Assembly: GCA_001936135.1 (NCBI GenBank)
Contig: CP012809.1
Location: 4,203,501 to 4,267,500 of the forward strand
DNA length: 64,000 nt
Source: Saccharomycopsis fibuligera x Saccharomycopsis cf. fibuligera
Taxonomy: Eukaryota > Ascomycota > Saccharomycetes > Ascoideales > Saccharomycopsidaceae
Reading direction: 5' to 3'
The notes under the pieces: model-generated
Seen by the model: only the letters and a program-made list of their open reading frames with translations
Told to the model about the DNA's origin: nothing
Database searches by the model: none
Position numbers and translations under genes: made by a program
Part shown: piece by piece, positions 31,397 through 41,231 of the stretch
Position numbering within the stretch: position 1 is the first letter of the stretch
Layout of the letters: each line of letters opens with the position of its first letter

Positions 31397-32419
31397 TCAT
31401 TTATGAAGGAAGCTGTCTCCGAAGTAAGTTTTATATGAACCAATAACATTCTCATAATTAGTATCAGAATCGGTACACATATCACCACCGCTTGGTCCAA
31501 CATGAGAACAATGAACAGATGGTCTAAATGGCAACATAACTTGATGAATATTTCTGCAAAAAATTGTGTCTCTGCCACCTTCATAATCTTCCCCAATTCT
31601 TTTTTCTTGCAAGTAAAGATAGCAAGCGCTATATGACGAATATTGTTGGTTGGTTCCGTTACAGTATTGCTGGTGAACTTTGCAAATTGATTCAATTGCA
31701 GCATTTTTGTAAAGTTGGTCATCACTCATTGGGGCAGTTGGGTATTTTGCTCTGAGGCCCTTTTTCACTGCAGCATTAGTAAGGGCAAAACTTCTTTCAA
31801 AATTTCTGAAAATAGCATCATATTCTTTCATTTTGACAATACCATCTTCCACAACCAATGTGTACCAAAGGTCCAATTGAACCGGGATAGTGAAGTTGAT
31901 AGCAGCAACATTGAAGTTGACAATAGATGAAGTGGAAACAACATTATTGTAAGCAACATGGTTGGTGATGGTGTAGCTTTGAGTAATGCCGATCATTAAA
32001 AAGTCAACTTGTGTGATACCAGAAAACAAACCAAAAATATATTCAGTATTGAGCTCAACGCCAACAAAGTCTCTAGTTACTGAGACCCTTCCTTTAGAAT
32101 TCTCAGTGAAAAATGTTGAATTAATTTTGCGAGCTTGTATTTGATTGTTTGGTTTCATGAATGCGGTCAAGAATCTGTTGGTATATTCGAAATATTCATC
32201 TTGGGTAAGCGGTGTACTAGAATCGTGTGTGAGAGGTTCCGGGTCATATTTTGTAACAGAGTTTGATGTTGAACTGGAAGCGGGCAAAGAAGAGGTAGAT
32301 GAAGTTAGATTTGTATATGAAACAGATAGGCTATTTAAGGTTTCAGCAACAGGAATTGCTGATACCACCTGTGTAGTAAAAAGAAAAAACACGGTAACGG
32401 CTGCTGGCTTGAAGTACAT
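31397..32419 (-). CDS. Secreted six-cysteine protein A (family unnamed)
   Basis: This is one of two paralogues in the window. The 340-residue product starts with a clear signal peptide (MYFKPAAVTVFFLFTTQVVS), then a Ser/Thr-rich spacer and N-glycosylation sites. The mature part begins near residue 70 (DEYFEYTNRFLTAFMKPN). It contains KGRVSVTRDFVGVELNTEY and QVDFLMIGITQSYTITNHV; the alternating strand pattern could be an NTF2-like fold, which is a guess. A C-terminal cysteine module follows, with six Cys shared with paralogue B: ICKVHQQYC, a Tyr-rich spacer, GRDTIFCRNIHQVM, RPSVHCSHVGP and MCTD. I do not know the function; secretion and three disulfides are inferred. The start is ATG at 32419. 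Confidence 0.85.
   Translation of the reverse strand: MYFKPAAVTVFFLFTTQVVSAIPVAETLNSLSVSYTNLTSSTSSLPASSSTSNSVTKYDPEPLTHDSSTPLTQDEYFEYTNRFLTAFMKPNNQIQARKINSTFFTENSKGRVSVTRDFVGVELNTEYIFGLFSGITQVDFLMIGITQSYTITNHVAYNNVVSTSSIVNFNVAAINFTIPVQLDLWYTLVVEDGIVKMKEYDAIFRNFERSFALTNAAVKKGLRAKYPTAPMSDDQLYKNAAIESICKVHQQYCNGTNQQYSSYSACYLYLQEKRIGEDYEGGRDTIFCRNIHQVMLPFRPSVHCSHVGPSGGDMCTDSDTNYENVIGSYKTYFGDSFLHK
31512..31576. repeat. 65-base near-identical tract shared with paralogue B
   Basis: This stretch matches 37324-37388 at 64 of 65 positions, including silent codon positions, while neighbouring parts of the two genes differ at many silent sites. Confidence 0.93.
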
Positions 32420-34156
32420 AATTCTTGTGGTTTTGGTGAATTTGTGCCAGAAAACAGTTTTTTTTCTAAAAAAATGTCAATAAATAGGGGATTTTGTGTC
32501 AAAACCAACAGTAGAAATAAATCAGCAAAGCACTAATTTTACAAAATAATAAAGACTGCAAATAATAGGAAAAATCTACTGACTAAATACCCTCTAGGTC
32601 AAATCTTTCTCTTTTTTCTTACTAAGTACGCTAACGTATCTACGTTAACGTATCTACGTTAACGTATCTACGTTGACGCTTGGGCTGATTTCCCAAAGAC
32701 AGCGCAAATTTACCTAATCTAGCTAAAAAATTTCATGCATATTTTTGTATAGTGTACATGCAGCTCGGCATACAAATTGTTTAAGACCGTTTTATGCACT
32801 TACTAAAGCTATTATATTACACGCAGTAGCGCGCCTCAGCATGCGTCGGAGAGGTATGTGTTGCGTATTATCCACGTTTTATTATTTTAGTTGAATACTT
32901 TTAGTGCTAGTCGCTTTTCAGAAGCCTCAGACCGAATATCATTAACAAATGCATGAGTTTTGATTTCTAAAAGTTTTACTCACTTTACTGTTAACAAGCG
33001 CTATTTGGGCTAAAAAAAGTTGACGCATTCTATGATTTTAACCAATCATAATATCAGTGCTAAGCTTGCAGACGACGTTTTTGCTGTAATTATTAGAATA
33101 TAATAACTACATCAGCTGCATGTATCTGAAGAAAAAGCCTCTGGGCTCAGTTTTGTTTCTCCCATACTAAATGGGGGGGAGGGGGAATGTCATTCACTGT
33201 GAACTGAGTTGTCTTATAAACTAGTTGAGTATTTAGCCAGGAGTGGTCGTTGTTTCTCCTATTTAGTTGTATATACTTAATACAGCATAGCATGATCTCC
33301 CGATAACCAGTATTAGAAATGTCGCTCTATATATTTCATGTTGGCTCTCGCCCATTTTGGTACAGGTGGAGACTTTTAATCACACCTTTAGTATTGTGCG
33401 CCTTGGTAAGTTCAATATATGGTTTGATTTAACTCAGAGTGCAGGTTTCTTTAAAAGGGTCATTATATCTAAAGAAAAAGAAAGTATGAGGCCATAAAAT
33501 ATAGTTTTAGTTATAGTTTTATCAGTATATCCCAGTATATATTTGCAATCTTCATAATATATAGCACCTTATTTGTTGTAGGTTGGCTTGCCTTTTTCAG
33601 ATATGCACATATTATCATATTTTGCGACGTTTTGGACAATCGGTGTTTTCCATGAAAGCCGCTCAAGCATAAAGTAAAGCCGCTAAGTTTTGCATTGAGA
33701 AGCTGTTATCACTTTCCTAGTTAAAAATGATTATATTTACTCAATCTCAAAGCTTATTAAATCAACGATTTTCCAAAAAAAAACTCTTTAATTTTTTAGC
33801 AGCATTGCATACTTGTTAAAGCAAAACAAGGAACATCCAGCTATAATTCCATCATTTGTTAGTTCTTACCAAGCTCAAATTTGATTATACTAAGCCACAT
33901 ACAGACTAGCAACCGTTCACTAACTAAGCGTAAAATGAGAAAGACGCTTCAGGACCATCGCCTTGTTGCAGTCTATACAGTTAGAGACAGTCTAAATTAA
34001 CAATAAACAAAACTTTCATTTCAATTAGTTGTGAAGTAAAATAGAGAGAAAAAAAAGCAATTAACTGGAACCCAAAAAACCAAATATGAAAAATAAATCA
34101 AACAGAATTTCAAATCGAAAAAACTATATAAAAAAAAAGTTAAAAAAAAAGCTGTT
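32420..34156. other. 1.7 kb gene-free stretch between secreted protein A and VHT1
   Basis: AT-rich, with no convincing coding frame. It contains the palindromic 14-base tandem repeat at 32632-32673. A short G-rich run lies near 33173-33186. It serves as the promoter of secreted protein A and the 3' region of VHT1; nothing else is recognisable. Confidence 0.5.
32632..32673. repeat. three tandem 14-base repeats forming TACGTTAACGTA palindromes
   Basis: TAACGTATCTACGT occurs three times head to tail, followed by a degenerate fourth start (TGACG). Each junction creates the 12-base perfect palindrome TACGTTAACGTA. The array lies about 210-255 bases upstream of the secreted protein A start, a plausible place for a cooperative transcription-factor array. 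The factor is unknown. Confidence 0.85.
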
Positions 34157-35962
34157 TTATTTTCTATGGGTTACTTTTATCTCAGCATTATAAGCTAGCT
34201 TCTCATTTGCTTGTGTGCTTCTGGCATCTTCAGAATCGTTATGATAGCTAATAGAAGTTGAATTGTGCTGCTCAAACTTTCTGACAATTTCTGGAATACC
34301 CTCCGTTGCGCTATTATAGAGATAGATACCATTTTCCAAAGCATCATTCTTTTCCTTTTTCTTATACAAAACAAAAAGGATCATTAAAAATATTATTGCC
34401 CCAACACTTAGACCAGCACACGTTGAGAAACCTTTTGGAAATTTTGGAGAGTCCACAGTTGGCCAAATCAACTTGCTAATCCAAACGTAAAACACCATAC
34501 CAATAAAATATGGTAACATATAAGCAATGGATTTAGAGTTATTGTCTTTTCTGTAGAAATCAGCAAACATTGGATTCATTACTGGGGATGGTGACCAAGA
34601 CCAGTATGCTGATAAAAACGCAAACCATTTAGCAGATTGCGGTACATCCCATATGGATAATATGAGGTTACCAATAAAGTTCATCAAGAAACAGAATATG
34701 ACAAACCCAAATCTTTTTCTTGTTAAATCGGCACCAACTGCGGCGAAGAAAACATAAAAGATACCAACGGCTGGTGCAGTGGCAGTTAGATTATTAACTC
34801 TTGGAATAGAATATTGGTCAAGTGATTTCAACCACAAAGCAAAAGAACCAGAGGATGTATTGTTGACACAATAAATTTGAATTTGAATAATCGTAATAAC
34901 ATAGAATTGCCAACTGCTGAACAAATCTTTCCAAGCTTTAATATCAAGGAATGATGCTACCGTGGAAGAGGTATCACTACCATTTTGGTCCATTCTTCTT
35001 CTGGCTAATAGAATTTCTTCATCAGTAAGCCATATTGAATAGCACGAAAAAGGTGTACCAGGAAGAACCAAAAAACCAATGAGAGCCACGGCAACTGACA
35101 TAAGACCATCAACTAAAAACATCCATCTCCAGCCGGATATACCATGAACACCATCCAAACTTTCAAATGTAGCACTTTGCAACAACCCCGACGTCAAGAC
35201 ACCAAGGAACTGACCAGCATAAAACAATGCCCCGCGTCTAGAAACTTCAGCAGACTTGTACCAGCCGGTGAGCGTAAAAATAATATAAGGGAAATAAGCC
35301 GCCTCGAAAGCACCAACAAAAAATCTAAGAGCTTTCAAACCAGGAACAGTTTTCACTGCATATATCCCAACAGTGCAAAGTGCCCAACCTAATTCACATA
35401 ATGGTAACATGTAGGTTACCGGTACTCTTGGAAGCAAGAAAAACAATGGAAGCATGAAAATGATACTACCGACACTGAATATCACCTGGGTATCAATCAA
35501 ATCATTTCCTTTCATTCCAAGATCTTCTTTCATGTTGGAAACGTAGGCATTATTCAAGTTGGTTTGATCAACGAATTTGACCCAGTATCCTAAGAAAGCA
35601 TAAAATGCGATCAAAACGTCTAACTTCAAGATAAGCTTTTTCTCCGCTGCTGAAGTCCCAGGTTCGAACCACTGATACCATTTGCGCACCTCACCTTTAC
35701 CGCTTGGTTCTCTATACTCGTATTCATCAAAGAATTTCCACCAAGGTCTATTAGCCTCGTCTCGAAACTCTTGAATTTTGGCGTATTTACCATTGTCCAA
35801 TTTAACCGCAGGTACAGAGTCAATTGTGGTGACCGAAGAGTGGGACTTTGCTGATTTGGAATCATCCTCTGCACTTGGTGATGGCTCTGAAACTACATTG
35901 CTGTAGACATTTGTGTCTTCAATGTCTCGTTTATGAGGAATAAACCAGGGTATTTTGACCAT
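34157..35962 (-). CDS. VHT1: Vht1-like biotin/H+ symporter (Dal5-family MFS)
   Basis: Vht1 is the plasma-membrane vitamin H (biotin) permease of yeasts, in the anion:cation symporter branch of the major facilitator superfamily. The 601-residue product (593 in baker's yeast) has a long cytosolic N-terminus with the Vht1-type block NRPWWKFFDEYEYRE and KWYQWFEPGTS. About twelve membrane spans follow. Strong local matches to Vht1 include YWVKFVDQTNLNNAYVSNMK, EDLGMKGNDLIDTQV, LKALRFFVGAFEA, GWRWMFLVDG, WLKSLDQYSIPRVNNL and the tail GIYLYNS. A close paralogue for another vitamin or metabolite cannot be excluded. It lies between the two secreted-protein paralogues, all on the same strand. The start is ATG at 35962. 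Confidence 0.85.
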   Translation of the reverse strand: MVKIPWFIPHKRDIEDTNVYSNVVSEPSPSAEDDSKSAKSHSSVTTIDSVPAVKLDNGKYAKIQEFRDEANRPWWKFFDEYEYREPSGKGEVRKWYQWFEPGTSAAEKKLILKLDVLIAFYAFLGYWVKFVDQTNLNNAYVSNMKEDLGMKGNDLIDTQVIFSVGSIIFMLPLFFLLPRVPVTYMLPLCELGWALCTVGIYAVKTVPGLKALRFFVGAFEAAYFPYIIFTLTGWYKSAEVSRRGALFYAGQFLGVLTSGLLQSATFESLDGVHGISGWRWMFLVDGLMSVAVALIGFLVLPGTPFSCYSIWLTDEEILLARRRMDQNGSDTSSTVASFLDIKAWKDLFSSWQFYVITIIQIQIYCVNNTSSGSFALWLKSLDQYSIPRVNNLTATAPAVGIFYVFFAAVGADLTRKRFGFVIFCFLMNFIGNLILSIWDVPQSAKWFAFLSAYWSWSPSPVMNPMFADFYRKDNNSKSIAYMLPYFIGMVFYVWISKLIWPTVDSPKFPKGFSTCAGLSVGAIIFLMILFVLYKKKEKNDALENGIYLYNSATEGIPEIVRKFEQHNSTSISYHNDSEDARSTQANEKLAYNAEIKVTHRK

Positions 35963-37169
35963 TATTGAGGTTGACTTTTTCTGCTTTGCTGAGAAAACAG
36001 TTTTTACTAAGACAAGAGCAGACTGAAATAGTGGCTATAGGACGATCTATATAGAAATTAAGGTATTAAAAATTTTGGGCTCATCGAAGATCTGAAAAAA
36101 ATTTATATTGAGGCAGATGTTGAAGCGATGCCACACCTGCAAGATCCTGCGTGATCTGCAGTCATAACTAGGGATTTTGCCACACAAAATCAGAAAACTC
36201 GGCAATTGTCTGTGTTCACGTGTGAAAACGTGGACAAGCGTCTTCAAGGACTTTTTCCTTGCGGCATCAATTGGTCAACATGACAATAAGTAACTGCTGC
36301 CACACCACAGCTGCGCTCTGAAGACAGCAATTCAGGCTAATATCATATTAGGTAAAATAACCGAGATTATATACTCACCATATACTGTCAAAGTAGGGTC
36401 GTGCTGGCTACTATGAAAAAAAGCAAAAGACATATTGGCTATACATTGAGCCACAGATTTAAGATTTCTTAAGCTGCTGCGTATATTTTGTAAACTATGA
36501 CTGATGTCTATACATAAATAACTACTACTAATTTTATAAGGCAAACAATGATAAAGAAGATTAGAACAGCTTCTATCCTTGGCAGAGAGATGAATTTTTT
36601 ACCATCTTCAAGAACATAAATCGTAAAAGTATAGCTCAAAAAAAATTTCCAATAACTGGTGTTCGTACTAAGAGTTCAGTCCTTTCACCAGCCTTTGTAG
36701 TTCTAGGACAAGACAATAGGCTTCTAAAAGCTGTCAAAACGAGTAATAGTAGTTTGAAACTTATTGTTTGCAGGGATACAAAGACACGTGAAGCTCCGTG
36801 AACGGTTGCAGTTGCAATTGCATCGAGCTCGAAATTAGTGAACATCTATTCACTTTGTGGTACACACTAGCTACAAATTATATAGACTTTTTTACCAAGT
36901 TTTTTTGATTACATAGAGTACGAGAAACAGTTAGTTCAAAAACGGATAAGTTGTAGATCGTATTCAGCTTCTGTATATAGACGAAGGAATTTGGAAAAAA
37001 AAATAAATAAAAACATAAAAAAGAAAAACAAGCGAAGATATAATTAAATAAATTTATTAGGTAAGCAACAGTATGACTAAAAAACTAAAAAACACACAAA
37101 AGAAAATTTTCTATCATTTACCATCCCGAGCTGCGTATAGCGTTCTTCTTCAAGATAGAACGCTCATCT
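35963..37169. promoter_or_regulatory. 1.2 kb region upstream of VHT1
   Basis: Gene-free by eye. It has CACGTG at 36217-36222 and 36785-36790. I looked for a Vhr1-type biotin element (AATCA-N8-TGAYT) in the proximal 250 bases and saw none. Small frames here lack similarity. Confidence 0.45.
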
Positions 37170-38123
37170 TCAATACTGCTCAACAGCATGCTTGTTCTGT
37201 TGTTGCCCACCAATATTGATGAATGGTTTTTTGAAATATCCCTGATAGCTATTAATGACGCTGAAGTAATCGGTATCAGCATCAGTACACATTTCACCAC
37301 CGCTTGGGCCAATGTGGTTACAGTGAACAGATGGTCTAAATGGCAACATAACTTGATGAATATTTCTGCAAAAAATGGTGTCTCTGCCCCCTTCAAAAGA
37401 TGCACCCAATCTTTTAGTAGATAAGAACCCCACGCATTGCTCAAAGGACTCGTACTGAGAGTATTGAGTATTAGCACAGTTTTCTTGATGTACTTTGCAA
37501 ATGGAGAGGATAGCCGCAGTCTTCATTAATTCTTCGCCACTCTTATCGGAGTCAGGGAAGGCTTTCTTCAAAGCAGTTTGAGTGACTCGATTAGTAATTT
37601 GATAAGCTCTTTCAAAGTTTCTGAAGACGGCATCATATTGGGAGATCTTCAAACTACCGTCTTTCAGAGCATCGAGCAAGAACCAGAGATCCACTTGAAC
37701 AGGGATGGTGAAATTAAGTTTTTCAATGACAAAATCGATTATTGCCGAAGCTGCAACAGTGTTACCCCTTGAAACGTAGTTTGTGACAGTAAAATTCTTG
37801 GTAATACCAATCATCAAAAAGTCAACTTGAGTGATTCCTGAGAAAAGGCCAAATATATACTCTGAATTGAGCTCTACGCCTTCGAAATCTCTGGTGACCG
37901 AAACTCTACCCCGGCAGTCATCGGTGAAAAATGTGGAGTTAATTTTGCGAGCCTCTTCCCTATCGTTTGGGTTCATAAGAGCAGTGAAGAATTTTTTGAC
38001 AAACACAAAATCTTGAGCTTCAGTGATTTCAAATACTGGAGGTCTGAAGATGTTTATGCTAAACCCTTGAATAATTGAGCTGAAATATAAAAAGAATAAT
38101 GCAAATGGAATAACAGGTTTCAT
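37170..38123 (-). CDS. Secreted six-cysteine protein B (paralogue of A)
   Basis: The 317-residue paralogue of the protein at 31397-32419 lacks A's Ser/Thr-rich spacer. A signal peptide (MKPVIPFALFFLYFSSIIQG) is followed by DFVFVKKFFTALMNPNDREE, then RGRVSVTRDFEGVELNSEY and QVDFLMIGITKNFTVTNYV, closely parallel to A. The six-cysteine module repeats: ICKVHQENC, GRDTIFCRNIHQVM, RPSVHCNHIGP, MCTD. N-glycosylation sequons (NSTF, NFTV, NFTI) are kept between the two. The start is ATG at 38123. The function is unknown; it is probably secreted or wall-associated. Confidence 0.85.
   Translation of the reverse strand: MKPVIPFALFFLYFSSIIQGFSINIFRPPVFEITEAQDFVFVKKFFTALMNPNDREEARKINSTFFTDDCRGRVSVTRDFEGVELNSEYIFGLFSGITQVDFLMIGITKNFTVTNYVSRGNTVAASAIIDFVIEKLNFTIPVQVDLWFLLDALKDGSLKISQYDAVFRNFERAYQITNRVTQTALKKAFPDSDKSGEELMKTAAILSICKVHQENCANTQYSQYESFEQCVGFLSTKRLGASFEGGRDTIFCRNIHQVMLPFRPSVHCNHIGPSGGEMCTDADTDYFSVINSYQGYFKKPFINIGGQQQNKHAVEQY
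37324..37388. repeat. 65-base near-identical tract shared with paralogue A
   Basis: Partner of 31512-31576; only one base differs across the tract. Confidence 0.93.
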
Positions 38124-40032
38124 TTTTCACAAAGTATGACTTTTCGATGAATTTTATCCCAAACTTGAATGACGGGAAACGGCCTGCGGTAAGTTAAGAG
38201 GAAAATCTAAGGAATTAAGTATCTATTTCAACATTATTATTATTGTAATGTGTCAAACAAGAAAAAAAATGAAGATTTTGGGATTATTTATAGTTTCTCT
38301 GTGACACCCCAGCATGATTCAATTATCAGCAAGATGGCTAAAAATTATTCGTCTTTTTTATTACTCCATGCAGGACAAGATACCCCCTCACTCTCCCCTT
38401 TCTTTTCTATTTTGGTACTGGCACTAGCAAATAATACCAACAGCAGAAATAAAAGTAATTGCGTGTACTTGGAATACAAGTGCATGAGTGGGAAGCAAAA
38501 ATAATCATACAAGAAAAAGCCAAAACAAAAAAGATTAGGAGAATAGAACCAAAAACAAGGGGGCGGGATAAATGAATAAAGGATTTGCGACCCTTGATAC
38601 CTATGGTTCGTACTAGCTAGCCAGATAAGCAGCTTTAGCGGCCTTTGTAATGACCGCTAAACCGAGCGGAAAGTCCAATTACCATCTATTGAAGCCATCA
38701 AGTTGCGCAACCGAAAAAGAAAATGAAACTCAAAAATGCGTAAGACAATCACCAAAATATAAATATAACTAAAAACAATTGCTTAGTCAAAATTTTGTGT
38801 CAAAATTAAAAAAAAAAAAAAAAATTCCAGAAAATCTAAATTAACATGAATAAATTGTTGCATGTAAATTAGATGCGCATCACTGCATGCCATAATTATC
38901 AGTGAGTATGCAATGCGTTATCCTGCGTTTTTTGTTCTATAATAGTACGAGTCAAAAACATTGTCTCTAAAACCATCACCAACGCCAACAATATAGCTGT
39001 ATATACGAATAGGATAAGCTAACGGAGATATGGCAAATGCACAGCATCCACAACTATAGAGTGTATAATAAACCGCAAACTGGTGACTGAGCCATGGCTT
39101 GCCACTTGTTTTCTGTTGGAAGCTAACGCAGCTACAAGCTGTGGCCAAGTTTCTAGTCAGCCTAAAAGAAACTCTTTTATCCCAGAAATGTGATCGTTTT
39201 CATTTTCTTCATTTTTTTTTCTTTTTTGTACTAACATTGGCATTTAAAAACCATCATCTTTGCAAGTTTGGGTAGTGCGTCTTGCATTCGTATTATTGAA
39301 ACCCAGAGGTGCATTCTGAAAAAAGAACATTGCGCTGGCCAGTCACTGGCTTGTATTTGGTAAGCATAGACTCTTTGACTTCTTGAGTAGTTTGATATTC
39401 ACATCCATGTATTCTTTCATGCTTTTCATTGATGCAATGTTTGTTCATTCATTTTAGACAAACTGAATTAACTTGCGTGTTTCATGATACACCTGACTTA
39501 TAGTTAGTCTGGTACACACCCTGGTAATTCATAGATTAAACACACATGACATGAACTTCAGGGAGTTTAACCGGCAATCCTCTCTCAAAGCACCAAAAAC
39601 AACTTTATTAATTTTGTTCAATGAAAAAAAAAAAAAAAAAAAAAAAAAGAGACAGTTTTTTTTATATTCTTTTATATTTTTATTTTTTTTAAAAAAATCA
39701 GGTATAAATTCAGTTCATTGTGTAAGCATTAATTATCACAAACATCTATGAATGTATAGATGCGAAGCTTTTACTTCCCTGTAGTTGCATAAAGGAACAC
39801 ATTCATCGGGATAAAACAATCATAGAAAATCACTTACACAATAGGGAAAAACTCTGTAGGTACACACAACAGAGGTTTTCTGGAGAGATATAGTTTTAGA
39901 TTGATATATGCAAGAAAAAAAAATTAACTTTCCAAAAATATAAAAGATAGGAAGTAAAATACAAGAAATGAACTGTTAAAAAAGAAAAATAAAGGAAAGC
40001 GTTAAAGAGAATTAATCAAGAACCTGAATACT

Positions 40033-40076
<44 letters not shown>

Positions 40077-41231
40077 TTAGCTAGGGATATAGAGAAAATT
40101 ACCTTATTTTGCCCAGTAAGCTCTTACCATATTATATGAAATAAAGGTTTAAAATCCTTGATGCGCATTTACGAAATGAGATCATGAAATTGATTTCAAA
40201 GAAAAAAGTAAGAACCAAGCAGTCTTAGTAACTATAAAAGAAATCCCAAACGAGTACAAAATGCAACGGTAAAGAACAACAGAGTAAATTGGGAAATTCA
40301 GAAACTTTAGAATAAAATGATAATACACTGTAAGCTTCTTGTGAAACAATGAATATTCAATAGATCAAAGAAACATTGAAAATGTGGGTATTTTATAAAC
40401 GAAGCCTAGGGTGTTTTATTGTTCTTATAGTAGCCTCGATGATATACTAAGCAATAACAGCTAATCAAGGTGCTCAGGGTAGTTTTTAATGGACTCGTTT
40501 CAGAATAATCCCCATTGGGTTTTCTCTTATATTTCTCTTCTATTTCTATTTCTATTTCTATTTCTGTTTCTGCTGTTTTTGTTTTTGTTTTTGTTTTCGT
40601 TCTCTTTTTACAAGATGAAGTGCAGAACCTTAGCTATTTGAAGAATCTATTTCTTGTTTCCTCTCTCGGCAATATAATTTATAATCCATAATAATTGAAG
40701 AATACACAAGCTCAGAAATCAATTAAACCAAACAAAATACTAATTGCGTATTACAATCCAAACATCTTACAAGCTTGCAATCTTGCAGAACTCCACTTTT
40801 CACCACAATTATTGCCAAGCCCTAAACAGAAGCGCATGCATCAGCAACATTCTCAAAATTATAAATCCCGGCTAGCTCTATCTAGCACTTGCACCAACCA
40901 TGACTATAATGTACGCCATGCATTACAATTACAGTTAAATGTGTAATAATTTTGAAATTTAATTGGCATCAATATTCTGGGCCAATAGTGTAGCTTAAGT
41001 AAGGCCAAACTAAACTAAAACGGCCGGACTAGAATAAGTGCATCAATTAATATGTGGTGTCAATGCAATATCCACAGCTGTAGTTCATTTTCCCATTGAC
41101 TATTTCAAGCAAAGCGAGGAGAAGATTAAAAAAAAAAAAAAATAAGAAAACTAAATTAATAGAGAAGAAAATATGGAAATAGTATCATAGTCCATTTTCA
41201 TTAATATTTCATCATTACTGTTCATTAATCA
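38124..41231. other. 3.1 kb gene-free AT-rich stretch
   Basis: This is the longest gap in the window. It holds A runs of more than 20 near 39624-39648 and 40034-40063, a TTTCTA/TTTTTG repeat at about 40526-40605, and many short AT repeats. The frames at 38250, 38918, 39551 and 40695 are under 90 codons and have no recognisable similarity or plausible composition. I saw no tRNA, transposon ends or inverted repeats. It must include the promoter of secreted protein B and the ROD1 3' end. It may also hold a non-coding RNA or a replication origin, which cannot be seen by eye. Confidence 0.5.
40526..40605. repeat. TTTCTA and TTTTTG hexamer repeats
   Basis: Imperfect pyrimidine-rich array: about four TTTCTA units followed by several TTTTTG units. 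Confidence 0.7.

Noticed and set aside
35645-35665. tRNA-like T-arm sequence GGTTCGAACC
   Set aside because: It lies within the conserved VHT1 coding block (WFEPGTS) and no acceptor, D or anticodon arms surround it.
35963-36210. Vhr1-type biotin-response element upstream of VHT1
   Set aside because: AATCA occurs but is not followed by TGAYT at the required spacing in the proximal region I scanned.
38250-40946. Several 60-85 codon frames in the 3.1 kb gap
   Set aside because: No similarity, no splice-linked partners, and composition expected of AT-rich DNA.
38124-41231. Solo LTR, transposon or centromere
   Set aside because: I looked for terminal repeats, target-site duplications, integrase- or transposase-like frames and inverted repeats and saw none; the centromere idea is kept only as a test suggestion.
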